Shown: positions 1-6,891, counted from the first letter of the stretch. The stretch: 8,000 nucleotides of DNA from FW021-bin31 sp964422465 (GCA_964422465.1 CAYRBD010000124.1:1-8000), one strand, 5' to 3'. Program-made: numbers and translations. The notes: a model not told the origin generated them from the sequence alone.

Positions 1-6
1 CCATTA
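1..6 (-). other. TAATG stop/start overlap; probable start of an off-window gene
   Basis: Read on the minus strand, the stop codon TAA of the membrane acyltransferase-like gene is followed directly by TGG. This creates TAATG, in which an ATG starts on the last base of the stop. Such one-base overlaps are common in translationally coupled operon genes. Only ATG and one further base are visible, so the reading frame cannot be tested. The paralogous gene on the plus strand is likewise followed almost at once by an ATG that does start a gene, the amidohydrolase. That makes a real downstream gene here plausible but unproven. Confidence 0.35.
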
Positions 7-1140
7 CACTTTTAAAAATACCTTTTTCTTATAGAGAATATATAGGAAGACCCATTTCACAAGGATATAGGTTATGGCCAATGCCACTGCATTAAACGGA
101 TTTCCAATAAGTTGCCCCAGCCATTCAAAGAAGGCATTGTTAGCATAATGCCAATTGATAAAAACACCCGATACATAAATTAAAATGGAGTTCATGCCAA
201 TTACCCTGAAGAAAAAAGCCCATCTTTTATAGCCGCAGACATCAATAATAAAATAAAATAAGGAAAGCAATAAAAGGCTTATCCCCGCAGTTTGAAGTAC
301 GAAAGAACTAGTCCACAAATTTTTATTTATGGGAAAATCAAGGTTCCATATCTGGGCAAGAATTAATGCTACCACCCCTGCTACAGCCATACCTATTACT
401 TTATGCATCTGAGAATATTTTTTTGCTCTTAAAAAGGTTCCGGTAAGAATTCCTAAAAGTCCCGTTCCAATAGCAGGAATTGTTGACATGAGTCCTTCCG
501 GATCATGAATCTTTTCATAAAGCCTTCCCGGCAGGAAAAGCCGATCTACATAAGAGGCAAAGTTGCCCTGCATGGTCAAATCTCCCCTGGGAAACCCGGG
601 AGCAGATGTGAACCTTAACAACAGCCAATAGCCAATTAGCAATACACAAAGCGATACGATCTGACCGCGACGGTTGGTGTACAGGTAAATAATATTGGCA
701 AACATATAGGCCAGACCAATACGTCCCAATACACTGGCAAATCGAATTTCTGAAACAGGTTGTATCTGAAGTCCATTGTTGTATATAATGCCTAATAACA
801 CTAAAATCAATCCTCTTTTAACCACATGAAGCAGTACCTGCTCCTTAGTCTTTCCCTTTCTCAGGCGGCTCGATATTGAAAAGGGCGTAGCCACTCCCGC
901 GATAAACAAAAACAAGGGAAAAATCAGATCATAAAGATGAAACCCATTCCAGGAAGGATGCGTAAACTGATTAGAAATTACTTCCCAAAAAGGAGATTGC
1001 GTAGCATCTGAAAGCTTGTGAAAAAAAGAATCTAATCCAATAATCATTAACATATCAAGCCCCCGCAAGGCATCTAAAGAATACAATCTTTTTGAAATAG
1101 CAACTCCCTTTCCCTTTCGGGATCCAACGGATGGTGCTTC
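4..1140 (-). CDS. HGSNAT-like/DUF5009 membrane acyltransferase, 5' end lost in assembly gap
   Basis: This multi-pass inner-membrane protein is related to heparan-alpha-glucosaminide N-acetyltransferase (COG4299/DUF5009/DUF1624 group). That family is thought to pass acetyl groups from cytoplasmic acetyl-CoA to sugars across the membrane. Visible family marks are KRLYSLDALRG near the N-terminus, QFTHPSWNG followed by DLIFPLFLFIAG (the His fits the position of the catalytic His of HGSNAT), VLGRI, DPEGLMSTIPAI, GMNSILIY, and a basic C-terminal YKKKVFLKV. About ten hydrophobic segments can be counted. The TTG at 1086 is not a credible start, because it encodes the Leu inside the conserved KRLYSLDALRG motif. 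The frame stays open for 18 more codons to the gap at 1141 without an ATG, GTG or TTG, so the true start is in the missing DNA. The visible part is 378 residues. It is the last visible gene of the leftward cluster. The acyl donor and acceptor are not known. Confidence 0.88.
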   Translation of the reverse strand, partial: EAPSVGSRKGKGVAISKRLYSLDALRGLDMLMIIGLDSFFHKLSDATQSPFWEVISNQFTHPSWNGFHLYDLIFPLFLFIAGVATPFSISSRLRKGKTKEQVLLHVVKRGLILVLLGIIYNNGLQIQPVSEIRFASVLGRIGLAYMFANIIYLYTNRRGQIVSLCVLLIGYWLLLRFTSAPGFPRGDLTMQGNFASYVDRLFLPGRLYEKIHDPEGLMSTIPAIGTGLLGILTGTFLRAKKYSQMHKVIGMAVAGVVALILAQIWNLDFPINKNLWTSSFVLQTAGISLLLLSLFYFIIDVCGYKRWAFFFRVIGMNSILIYVSGVFINWHYANNAFFEWLGQLIGNPFNAVALAITYILVKWVFLYILYKKKVFLKV

Positions 1141-1240
1141 NNNNNNNNNNNNNNNNNNNNNNNNNNNNNNNNNNNNNNNNNNNNNNNNNNNNNNNNNNNN
1201 NNNNNNNNNNNNNNNNNNNNNNNNNNNNNNNNNNNNNNNN
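1141..1240. other. Assembly gap (100 N)
   Basis: This is a run of exactly 100 N, the usual placeholder for a scaffold gap of unknown length. It removes the 5' end of the membrane acyltransferase gene and most of the spacer after the propeller/toroid gene. The true distance between these genes, and whether anything else sits there (a small gene, a repeat or an insertion), cannot be read. Apparent reading frames that cross the Ns have no meaning. Confidence 0.97.
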
Positions 1241-1269
1241 TTGCTCGGGGCATCGCTGCCAACACGCCT
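1241..1269. other. GC-rich gap flank with a small hairpin, possible repeat edge
   Basis: These 29 bases lie between the stop of the propeller/toroid gene and the gap. They are clearly richer in G and C than the surrounding DNA. On the minus strand they contain GGCA-GCGA-TGCC, a 4-bp stem with a GNRA-type tetraloop. The context fits the edge of a repeated or structured element that broke the assembly, but no second copy is present in this window and the stem is short. It could equally be plain intergenic sequence. Confidence 0.3.
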
Positions 1270-3429
1270 CTACTCAATCACTTTCAGATACCTTGCCATC
1301 CAATAAGGCAGTAAATACTCGGCTCCGGTTAATTCTGACCTTCCACCATTACCGCCATCTAATTCAAATTCATTGGCATTGAAGCGATGTGCGGGTCTTT
1401 CGGCAGGTGATATAACTTCATTAGTCGTTTGGTTTCTAAAATTAGGTTTTAAAAATATTAAATCTTTGCGGATCGAATTTTTAATAGTCCATCTGATCCG
1501 GTCCAATGGAAATTCTCTAAGATACCAAAGCGTTGCTTCTTTATCAAAGGAACCCTCTGTACCTAAGGTAATCAGGTTCCAGGCCGGGTTTTTCTCCGGT
1601 CGTTCTATCTTCCAGTAAGCTTTTATAGCTTCGGCAAATTTCTGTTTTAGATTGTCATTAAGTGCATAATGATACAACACCCAAAAGCTTAAAAATTCCA
1701 TTTCATCATCAGAGTGGTTCCAGCTTCCTTCTCCCATATTATGGCCTTTATAGATATAACCGGGAGTAGGCTTTATATTAAAGGGGCTGATCATAATGTT
1801 ATCCAAATAACCTTCTTGATGCATAAGACGCAAGGCCTCCTTTTTATACAATTCTTTTCCGGTTAAAGCATAACCCAATTCCAGTCCGGCAATAATATCC
1901 GTACTTCCCAACTTCCGGTCACTAATTGTTTTTGCATACCAGTTGATGTAATCAGGATTCCATCTTCCCCAGAGAGTCGGTTTGCCATCCACATCAACAA
2001 AATTATAATTATGTTTAATTATGTGAGTAAGTATCCGGTCTATAAAACTGGCTACGCGAGCCTTTTCTGCATCTGTTTGAGCTACGAATTTATTCATCAG
2101 CGCTGCAACAAAAATATAACCCACAAACTCATCACTGCTGGTGGTGCCTTTCCATATCCAGCCTGAATCGGGCGAAGGCCTCCAGGCTTCTCCGGAAGCA
2201 TCGCTGGCATTATAACCGGTACGTTCAAAGGTTCTCGCCGGAAAATTTTTAACAGATGAAATAGAGATCAATCTTTCATAAGCAGCAAATGCTTCCCAGC
2301 AATATCTTCTGGCAAGGGAGTCTTTGGTAACCGCATAACGGAAAGCCTGGCTGCCCAGATAGAAAGAAGTCCATAAACCATCATTATCTGTATCTGCCAT
2401 TTCCGATGTAGAAAGATCACCCGGTATCTTCATAATATTAGAGGCCAAAAAACCATATCGGATATGCCGCTTCCTGATCTCACGTTGGAAATACTGCGCC
2501 TTCTCCAGATAAGTCATTTTGTCGAACCGGATTTCATTTAAGCCGGTTGGAGTCAGGAAATACATGTTCCCATCGGGGTCTGAAGCCATTCCAATAACGC
2601 TATCCTGGTTGAGCCAGCGCTTAGAAGCATAATAACTATATTTACCATTATCTTTTTTCATAAAAGCGCCCTTGCCTGTGCCTGCCCACAGTTGGCCATC
2701 AGAAACTACTAATTTATTAATATTGGGGATAGGAATTTTTGTTTGCAGAGAAATAACAGTATCGCCCGTTGATCTGTTTATTGCATAATATCCTTCTTTT
2801 GTTCCTAATATAATCTTATCCTCTTTACACGCAAATGTTTTTAACCCGGCGCCTTTGCTTATTATTATCAACTGATCTCCTGTTAGGCGATAAACACCAT
2901 CGGGATAGAGTACATAAAATATGTTTTTATAAGATTTTATTTCAAGAGCAGATATAGCAGGCGAATGGACCGGATACAATGTACCCTTTTTAAAAAGGCT
3001 AATAGCTCCTTTACCAGACAACAATATACTTGAATCCGCACTAACTGCTATCTTTTCAAATTTGCCTGCCGGCAGATTTCCATAAGGCTTGCCTGCATCC
3101 GTATTGGACAGGAAATGATCGTTATATAAATAATAGAGGTCTCCTGTACCTTCCTGGGTGGTAATATCTACCGGAATCTTGTTCGCCAATGGACGATAAA
3201 GCAAATCTTTTATAATATGGCTCCCCTGTACCCTCCCCAAGCCTTTACTCGTAAGGACATAAATCCTGTGGTTATAATCTACAACCACCTTTTTAAGTGT
3301 ACTTCCCTCCAATTTTTCGGATAAACTATATTTTACGGAAACGGGTTGGATAAAAGATGCATCCGGGCCCTGTGCGAAAACACCCGGTAAAAAAGAAAAA
3401 GAGCACAAGAAGATAAGAATAGATTTCAT
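1270..3429 (-). CDS. Secreted beta-propeller plus predicted alpha/alpha-toroid protein
   Basis: This 719-residue exported protein has a signal peptide at residues 1-19/20 (MKSILIFLC...GVFAQ). Residues about 35-305 look like a beta-propeller. Short beta-rich repeats with a turn Gly recur roughly every 35-45 residues (near 62, 139, 177, 212, 253 and 296), resembling the sensor propellers (Reg_prop type) of Bacteroidota hybrid two-component systems. From about 325 to the end it is helical and aromatic-rich, as in alpha/alpha-toroid glycan-active proteins. Acidic motifs there are DTDNDGLWTS (346-355), TTSSDEFVGY (429-438) and NHSDDEMEF (571-579), and the C-terminus includes RSELTGAEYLLPYW. No histidine-kinase or DNA-binding domain follows the propeller, so it is not a typical sensor. 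It starts 17 bp after the sialidase-like gene. A glycoside-processing role is inferred; the exact family and substrate are not recognised. Confidence 0.85.
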   Translation of the reverse strand: MKSILIFLCSFSFLPGVFAQGPDASFIQPVSVKYSLSEKLEGSTLKKVVVDYNHRIYVLTSKGLGRVQGSHIIKDLLYRPLANKIPVDITTQEGTGDLYYLYNDHFLSNTDAGKPYGNLPAGKFEKIAVSADSSILLSGKGAISLFKKGTLYPVHSPAISALEIKSYKNIFYVLYPDGVYRLTGDQLIIISKGAGLKTFACKEDKIILGTKEGYYAINRSTGDTVISLQTKIPIPNINKLVVSDGQLWAGTGKGAFMKKDNGKYSYYASKRWLNQDSVIGMASDPDGNMYFLTPTGLNEIRFDKMTYLEKAQYFQREIRKRHIRYGFLASNIMKIPGDLSTSEMADTDNDGLWTSFYLGSQAFRYAVTKDSLARRYCWEAFAAYERLISISSVKNFPARTFERTGYNASDASGEAWRPSPDSGWIWKGTTSSDEFVGYIFVAALMNKFVAQTDAEKARVASFIDRILTHIIKHNYNFVDVDGKPTLWGRWNPDYINWYAKTISDRKLGSTDIIAGLELGYALTGKELYKKEALRLMHQEGYLDNIMISPFNIKPTPGYIYKGHNMGEGSWNHSDDEMEFLSFWVLYHYALNDNLKQKFAEAIKAYWKIERPEKNPAWNLITLGTEGSFDKEATLWYLREFPLDRIRWTIKNSIRKDLIFLKPNFRNQTTNEVISPAERPAHRFNANEFELDGGNGGRSELTGAEYLLPYWMARYLKVIE

Positions 3430-3446
3430 TTTAAACGTTAATCTTT

Positions 3447-4640
3447 TTATTTAGAGGTATTAACAATATGGTGTGGATCTAAAACAATATATTTTATGGC
3501 TTCCTTATGTTCTTTAGGTACGTAAGAATAAGAAATATGTAATAATCCATCCGGGGATTGAATCAGTGAAGGATAAGAGAATCGCCCCTTCTTTGTTTTA
3601 TCATCTTCAAGAAGAAGTTTTCTTTCCCAGGTTTGGCCTTCGTCTTTTGACAGATATAAACTCAACCTGTATCGACCATCATCTTCATCATTACCCAAGA
3701 GAACCCAATCCCCATTTTTCAATTTTAAAACTTTTACACTTGCGGTATTGGGGATGTTCGTCTTTTGTGCAGCAGTCCAACTTTTTCCCTGGTCTGTAGA
3801 AGTACTCAATTGCACCCTGGCCGGTTCATTTCCGTTATCTCTCATATAGGCCACAATAGCGCCATCTTTTTTTTGGATTAAAGAGGGTTGTACATTTCCG
3901 CGTCCAACTATGGGCAGACCAGGATGCCAGGTCAAACCATCATCATCAGAAATGGCTACTAAAGAAAAATTAAACCCATCAGAATATAGAGGAAGCAAAA
4001 TTTTATTTCCGGATAACAATAAGGGATGAATCCTTGTTTGCCATCCCAGGCTACGCTTTCCTTCATCGCGGGCTGCAGCAATGATCATCTTATCATAACG
4101 GGGAGCAAAAGCAGACCAGCCAGAAGTATTGGGAGGCAATTCTTTAAATTTAGATGCTACTTCTTCAGCAAAATCGTTATCCGGTTTCAGAAGAATATTC
4201 CCCTGCCACTTCCATTTGGGAGGCCCGCTACTTATATAATCTTCGGAAGTGCGGTATTTAATAATGGAATACTCCCAACGATTGGCCTGCACAGCGATCC
4301 AAACGAGGAACAACTTCTTTTTATGATTAAGGAACAAAACCGGGTTGCAATCCGGAAGGCTGTAGGTATCTGCCATCAGGAAAGGGGCGCTCCATTTCTG
4401 GTCTCCTTTTTTGAGCCGGGCCCCCATTATTTTTACATCATCGGCGTTACGTTCTCCACTTCCCTGGAACCAGGCGATCAACAAATCCCCATTGGGCAGA
4501 TATACTAAACTTCCCGAATGTACATGCTGGCTTTGTAACGGAAAGACCAGGCCGCTTTTTATAACATCATCAGTTGTTTGGGCGAATAATCCCTGTATGA
4601 AACAAAGAAACAACAATGTTATAGCGGTTAATTTTTTCAT
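3447..4640 (-). CDS. Secreted sialidase/BNR-repeat family protein (COG4692-like)
   Basis: This 397-residue exported protein has a signal peptide at residues 1-20 (MKKLTAITLLFLCFIQGLFA, then QTTDD). It has the plan of the six-bladed sialidase fold. Three Asp boxes (S/T-x-D-x-G-x-x-W) are clear: SDDDGLTW at 231-238, STDQGKSW at 281-288 and SKDEGQTW at 331-338. Other marks of the predicted-neuraminidase group are GDLLIAWFQGSGER (51-64), NVQPSLIQKKDG (249-260), AYMRDNG (264-270) and FSYPSLIQSPDGL near residues 354-366. The classical N-terminal RIP motif of true exo-sialidases is not visible. Activity on sialic acid is therefore not assured, and another acidic sugar or a related glycoside is possible. 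ATG at 4640 is directly followed by the signal peptide. It lies 22 bp after the phosphodiesterase stop and 17 bp before the next gene, so it is almost certainly cotranscribed. Confidence 0.88.
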   Translation of the reverse strand: MKKLTAITLLFLCFIQGLFAQTTDDVIKSGLVFPLQSQHVHSGSLVYLPNGDLLIAWFQGSGERNADDVKIMGARLKKGDQKWSAPFLMADTYSLPDCNPVLFLNHKKKLFLVWIAVQANRWEYSIIKYRTSEDYISSGPPKWKWQGNILLKPDNDFAEEVASKFKELPPNTSGWSAFAPRYDKMIIAAARDEGKRSLGWQTRIHPLLLSGNKILLPLYSDGFNFSLVAISDDDGLTWHPGLPIVGRGNVQPSLIQKKDGAIVAYMRDNGNEPARVQLSTSTDQGKSWTAAQKTNIPNTASVKVLKLKNGDWVLLGNDEDDGRYRLSLYLSKDEGQTWERKLLLEDDKTKKGRFSYPSLIQSPDGLLHISYSYVPKEHKEAIKYIVLDPHHIVNTSK

Positions 4641-4662
4641 CTTCTATCGTCAATTTTCTGTT

Positions 4663-5475
4663 TTATCTCTCTCCTCTTTTTTCTAAAAAACGGATTAACT
4701 TCTCCGGGTGATCTGTCTGTAGTCCATCCGGGTCAAGAGATAATACCTTTGACCACCTAACTGAATCTTCTGCTGCTCCCTCAACATCCAACCACGCCAT
4801 AATATCTTTCTTATGCAGGAATCTGATCTTCTCGCGATCGTAAATATTATCTACAATATCTATCTTATACCTTTGGAGTATGCTGTCCAATTGTCTCAAA
4901 TTCATGTTTGGCGGAAGACTTGCAATCAATGGCATGTTTGGTATCACCTTCTTCCATTCACCGTATTGCTGTTTTTTATTCAAATATACTGCTACGTGAT
5001 TCTGCATATTCATCTCTTTTATCGACTGGTAGGTTTGCATCACGTTAGCTTCTTTAAAATCCAGATAAATATTAATCTTGCCCCTACAAACCTGAAGTAC
5101 GGACTTGAAATCCGGTATGTGATAGACCTTGTGATCACCTTTTCTTATAGGGTGTATTTTTAACCTTTTTATGTCTTCATAATCTAAATCCCTAACAGCT
5201 CCACTCCCATCCGTCTGTTTATCTACAGTGGAATTATGCATGACAACTAAATAGCCATCCTTAGTGGTACGGAGGTCAACTTCCACATAATCTGCACCAC
5301 AATCAATGGCAGCCTGGTAAGCCGCAAGCGTATTTTCAGGAACATCCACGTGATTGCCGCGATGAGCAATTACTACCATTTTATGGCCCTTATGATATAA
5401 AGAAGGATGCATCTGCTGAGCCTGTATTCCTCCTGCAAATTCAATAATTAAGAATAATATTATACCTACTTTCAT
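4663..5475 (-). CDS. Exported glycerophosphodiester phosphodiesterase (GDPD family)
   Basis: This 270-residue protein is expected to hydrolyse glycerophosphodiesters to glycerol 3-phosphate and an alcohol, using a metal ion in a TIM barrel. Counted from the ATG at 5475, the family motifs are AHRG (His38, Arg39), PENT (Glu47), VEVDLR (Glu65, Asp67) and VVMHN (His80), with the C-terminal DGLQTDHPEKL. All expected catalytic positions are present. A signal peptide, MKVGIILFLI...GGIQAQ, begins at this ATG and predicts export to the periplasm or beyond. An in-frame TTG at 5508 would add 11 residues, but it lies in the -7 promoter box and would push the signal peptide inward, so it was rejected. This is the first gene of the leftward cluster. 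Its presence among glycan-active proteins suggests removal of glycerophosphate-type decorations, or phospholipid-headgroup scavenging; this is inferred. Confidence 0.92.
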   Translation of the reverse strand: MKVGIILFLIIEFAGGIQAQQMHPSLYHKGHKMVVIAHRGNHVDVPENTLAAYQAAIDCGADYVEVDLRTTKDGYLVVMHNSTVDKQTDGSGAVRDLDYEDIKRLKIHPIRKGDHKVYHIPDFKSVLQVCRGKINIYLDFKEANVMQTYQSIKEMNMQNHVAVYLNKKQQYGEWKKVIPNMPLIASLPPNMNLRQLDSILQRYKIDIVDNIYDREKIRFLHKKDIMAWLDVEGAAEDSVRWSKVLSLDPDGLQTDHPEKLIRFLEKRGER

Positions 5476-5505
5476 GAATCCGTACTCTTTAGAAAGATTA
5501 CTAAA

Positions 5506-5513
5506 CAAAGATA
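5506..5513 (-). promoter_or_regulatory. Bacteroidota -7 box for the leftward operon
   Basis: The minus-strand sequence TATCTTTG matches the Bacteroidota -7 consensus TAnnTTTG exactly. It would place transcription start near 5500, about 25 bases ahead of the ATG at 5475, which is a normal leader length. No clear TTTG-type -33 box is seen at the usual distance upstream, so the promoter may need an activator. It should drive the four-gene leftward set. Confidence 0.6.
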
Positions 5514-5599
5514 AGCAGCTGTTTTTGTCAGCCTTTCCACTATATTGATAAATAAATAGCCTTTTCTTTCCCTTGTCATAAAACCTATATCAAAATAAT

Positions 5600-5629
5600 A
5601 GAATAAAGTGTTAATAAAAAAGAATAAAG
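5600..5629 (+). repeat. Direct repeat AGAATAAAG, 21-bp period, upstream of the plus-strand promoter
   Basis: AGAATAAAG occurs at 5600-5608 and again at 5621-5629, with starts 21 bp apart, which is two turns of B-DNA. The second copy ends 17 bp before the -7 box at 5647, where a -33 element would lie. This spacing is typical of tandem activator sites on one face of the helix. The region is very AT-rich, so chance is a real alternative. Confidence 0.35.
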
Positions 5630-5646
5630 GAAATCCCGTATTTTAA

Positions 5647-5654
5647 TAGTTTTG
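5647..5654 (+). promoter_or_regulatory. Bacteroidota -7 box for the rightward operon
   Basis: TAGTTTTG matches TAnnTTTG exactly. Transcription would begin at about 5659-5661, giving a leader of roughly 17 bases before the ATG at 5677. The in-frame TTG at 5656 falls at or before the predicted start of the transcript, which argues against it as a translation start. A TTTG -33 box is not evident, as at the opposing promoter. Confidence 0.55.
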
Positions 5655-5664
5655 TTTGATCAAA
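5655..5664. promoter_or_regulatory. 10-bp perfect palindrome at the predicted transcription start
   Basis: TTTGATCAAA reads the same on both strands and sits directly after the -7 box, over the likely +1 base. That position would suit a repressor half-site pair. It is short and AT-rich, and no second copy is seen in the intergenic region, so function is only a possibility. Confidence 0.25.
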
Positions 5665-5676
5665 ATCCAAATACTC

Positions 5677-6888
5677 ATGCCCTCACCAACTCAAATGGGA
5701 TCAGAAGAAGCGCCGGAAGCGACCATTGGGCTATCTGAAAAGACACTTGCAGACACAAAATTGGGAAAAACAATCAGCAAGGGTCAAAGACTGGCCTCTC
5801 TGGACTTTTATCGTGGTTTGGTCATGGTATTGCTGATGGTTGAAAGCACAAGACTCTACAGCTATATCTTAAACATGTCGGGACCGGAATCGCTAATTCA
5901 TTCAATAGCCCTCCAATTTACCCATCATCCATGGCACGGGCTACACTTCTGGGATCTGATACAACCTGCTTTTATGTTTATAGCAGGTACCGCTATGGCT
6001 TTTTCGTTAACAAAACAAACCGCTAAAGGCCGGAGCTGGAAACAACAGGCAAAACATGCTTTGAGACGGAGTTGGTGGTTGTTCTTTTGGGGGGTACTGG
6101 ATTACGCGGTGTCAGTGGACCATCAAAATTTTCCACCGCTTTCTTTTGAGTTGTGGGATGTACTTACGCAGCTCTCTTTTACCATGCTGCTAGCCTTCCT
6201 CATCTTCCGGTGGAAAACGAGCTACCAGATTTTGTTCAGCATCGGCCTGTTGGTCCTGGCCGAATGCCTCTACAGACTGACAAACATCCCCGGGTTTAAC
6301 CAGCCTTTTGTTGATCAACATAATTTTGGAAACTATATCGACCTGATATTGATGAATAAAATAAATTCGGGAGGATGGGTAGCTATTAATTGTATCCCCA
6401 CGGCAGCGCACACCATTTGGGGGGCAATAGCAGGCAAGTGGTTATTAAAAAAGACCGGTTACAAAGGACGCATCGGAAACATTGTTATTTTCGGTCTGAT
6501 ATTAATGGTGGCAGGTTACAGTCTGGATATTATCGGTATCACTCCCATTATCAAACGCATTGCCACCTCTTCCTTTACGCTCGTTACAGGGGGATGGTGC
6601 TTGCTTGCCCTGGCCTTTCTATATTACTGGATTGATATTTTAGGGCATAAGCGGTTTCTGAAATTCTTCGTCATTGTAGGGATGAACTCTATATTCATTT
6701 ACCTGTTTTTCGAAATAGTAGTCAAAGACTGGTTCCGTGACTACGTGAATACGGTCGTCCATGGCGTTTTCTTCCCAATCGGATTGCCTCATAATTTCAT
6801 ATTGATTCTTTGTGCCTTTTCCATCTTTGCCTGTGAATGGTATGCATGTTACTGGCTTTATAAGAAGAAAATCTTTTTTAAAGTATAA
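5677..6888 (+). CDS. HGSNAT-like/DUF5009 membrane acyltransferase, divergent paralogue
   Basis: This 403-residue multi-pass membrane protein is of the same group as the gene at the left edge. It has a cytoplasmic-type polar N-terminus of about 36 residues, then QRLASLDFYRG (38-47) and QFTHHPWHG (80-88) running into DLIQPAFMFIAG, with His83 at the position of the catalytic His. GMNSIFIY follows near 335-342, and the C-terminus YKKKIFFKV nearly repeats that of the paralogue. It differs at positions that look conserved in the family: VLGRI becomes VLTQL (Gln165 for Arg), and the DPEG loop is replaced by a stretch with SGG. Substrate or donor may therefore differ, or activity may be reduced. The ATG at 5677 was chosen over the in-frame TTG at 5656, which lies in the promoter; Met7 (ATG at 5695) is also possible. 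The gene ends TAATAA and the next ATG follows at once, so the two are probably translationally coupled. Confidence 0.87.
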   Translation: MPSPTQMGSEEAPEATIGLSEKTLADTKLGKTISKGQRLASLDFYRGLVMVLLMVESTRLYSYILNMSGPESLIHSIALQFTHHPWHGLHFWDLIQPAFMFIAGTAMAFSLTKQTAKGRSWKQQAKHALRRSWWLFFWGVLDYAVSVDHQNFPPLSFELWDVLTQLSFTMLLAFLIFRWKTSYQILFSIGLLVLAECLYRLTNIPGFNQPFVDQHNFGNYIDLILMNKINSGGWVAINCIPTAAHTIWGAIAGKWLLKKTGYKGRIGNIVIFGLILMVAGYSLDIIGITPIIKRIATSSFTLVTGGWCLLALAFLYYWIDILGHKRFLKFFVIVGMNSIFIYLFFEIVVKDWFRDYVNTVVHGVFFPIGLPHNFILILCAFSIFACEWYACYWLYKKKIFFKV

Positions 6889-6891
6889 TAA

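Noticed and set aside
1074..1382. Open frames on both strands running through the N gap
   Set aside because: They exist only because Ns contain no stops. The real bases on either side belong to other frames: the membrane gene's N-terminus and the propeller/toroid gene's C-terminus.
1270..3429. A hybrid two-component sensor, suggested by the propeller
   Set aside because: No transmembrane segment, histidine-kinase, receiver or AraC domain follows; the C-terminal half is a different helical domain that ends in a normal stop.
4026..4686. Plus-strand open frames of 160 and 91 codons opposite the sialidase-like gene
   Set aside because: They are antisense to a well-supported family member, show no domain, and have no promoter or coherent composition of their own.
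4813..5163. Plus-strand 116-codon frame opposite the phosphodiesterase gene
   Set aside because: It is hydrophobic only because it is antisense to the GDPD coding sequence, and no family resemblance is seen.
5476..5508. TTG-initiated 11-residue extension of the phosphodiesterase
   Set aside because: The TTG lies inside the -7 box, and the signal peptide begins at the ATG at 5475.
5656..5676. TTG-initiated seven-residue extension of the plus-strand membrane protein
   Set aside because: The TTG sits at or upstream of the likely transcription start, right after the -7 box; the ATG at 5677 is better placed.
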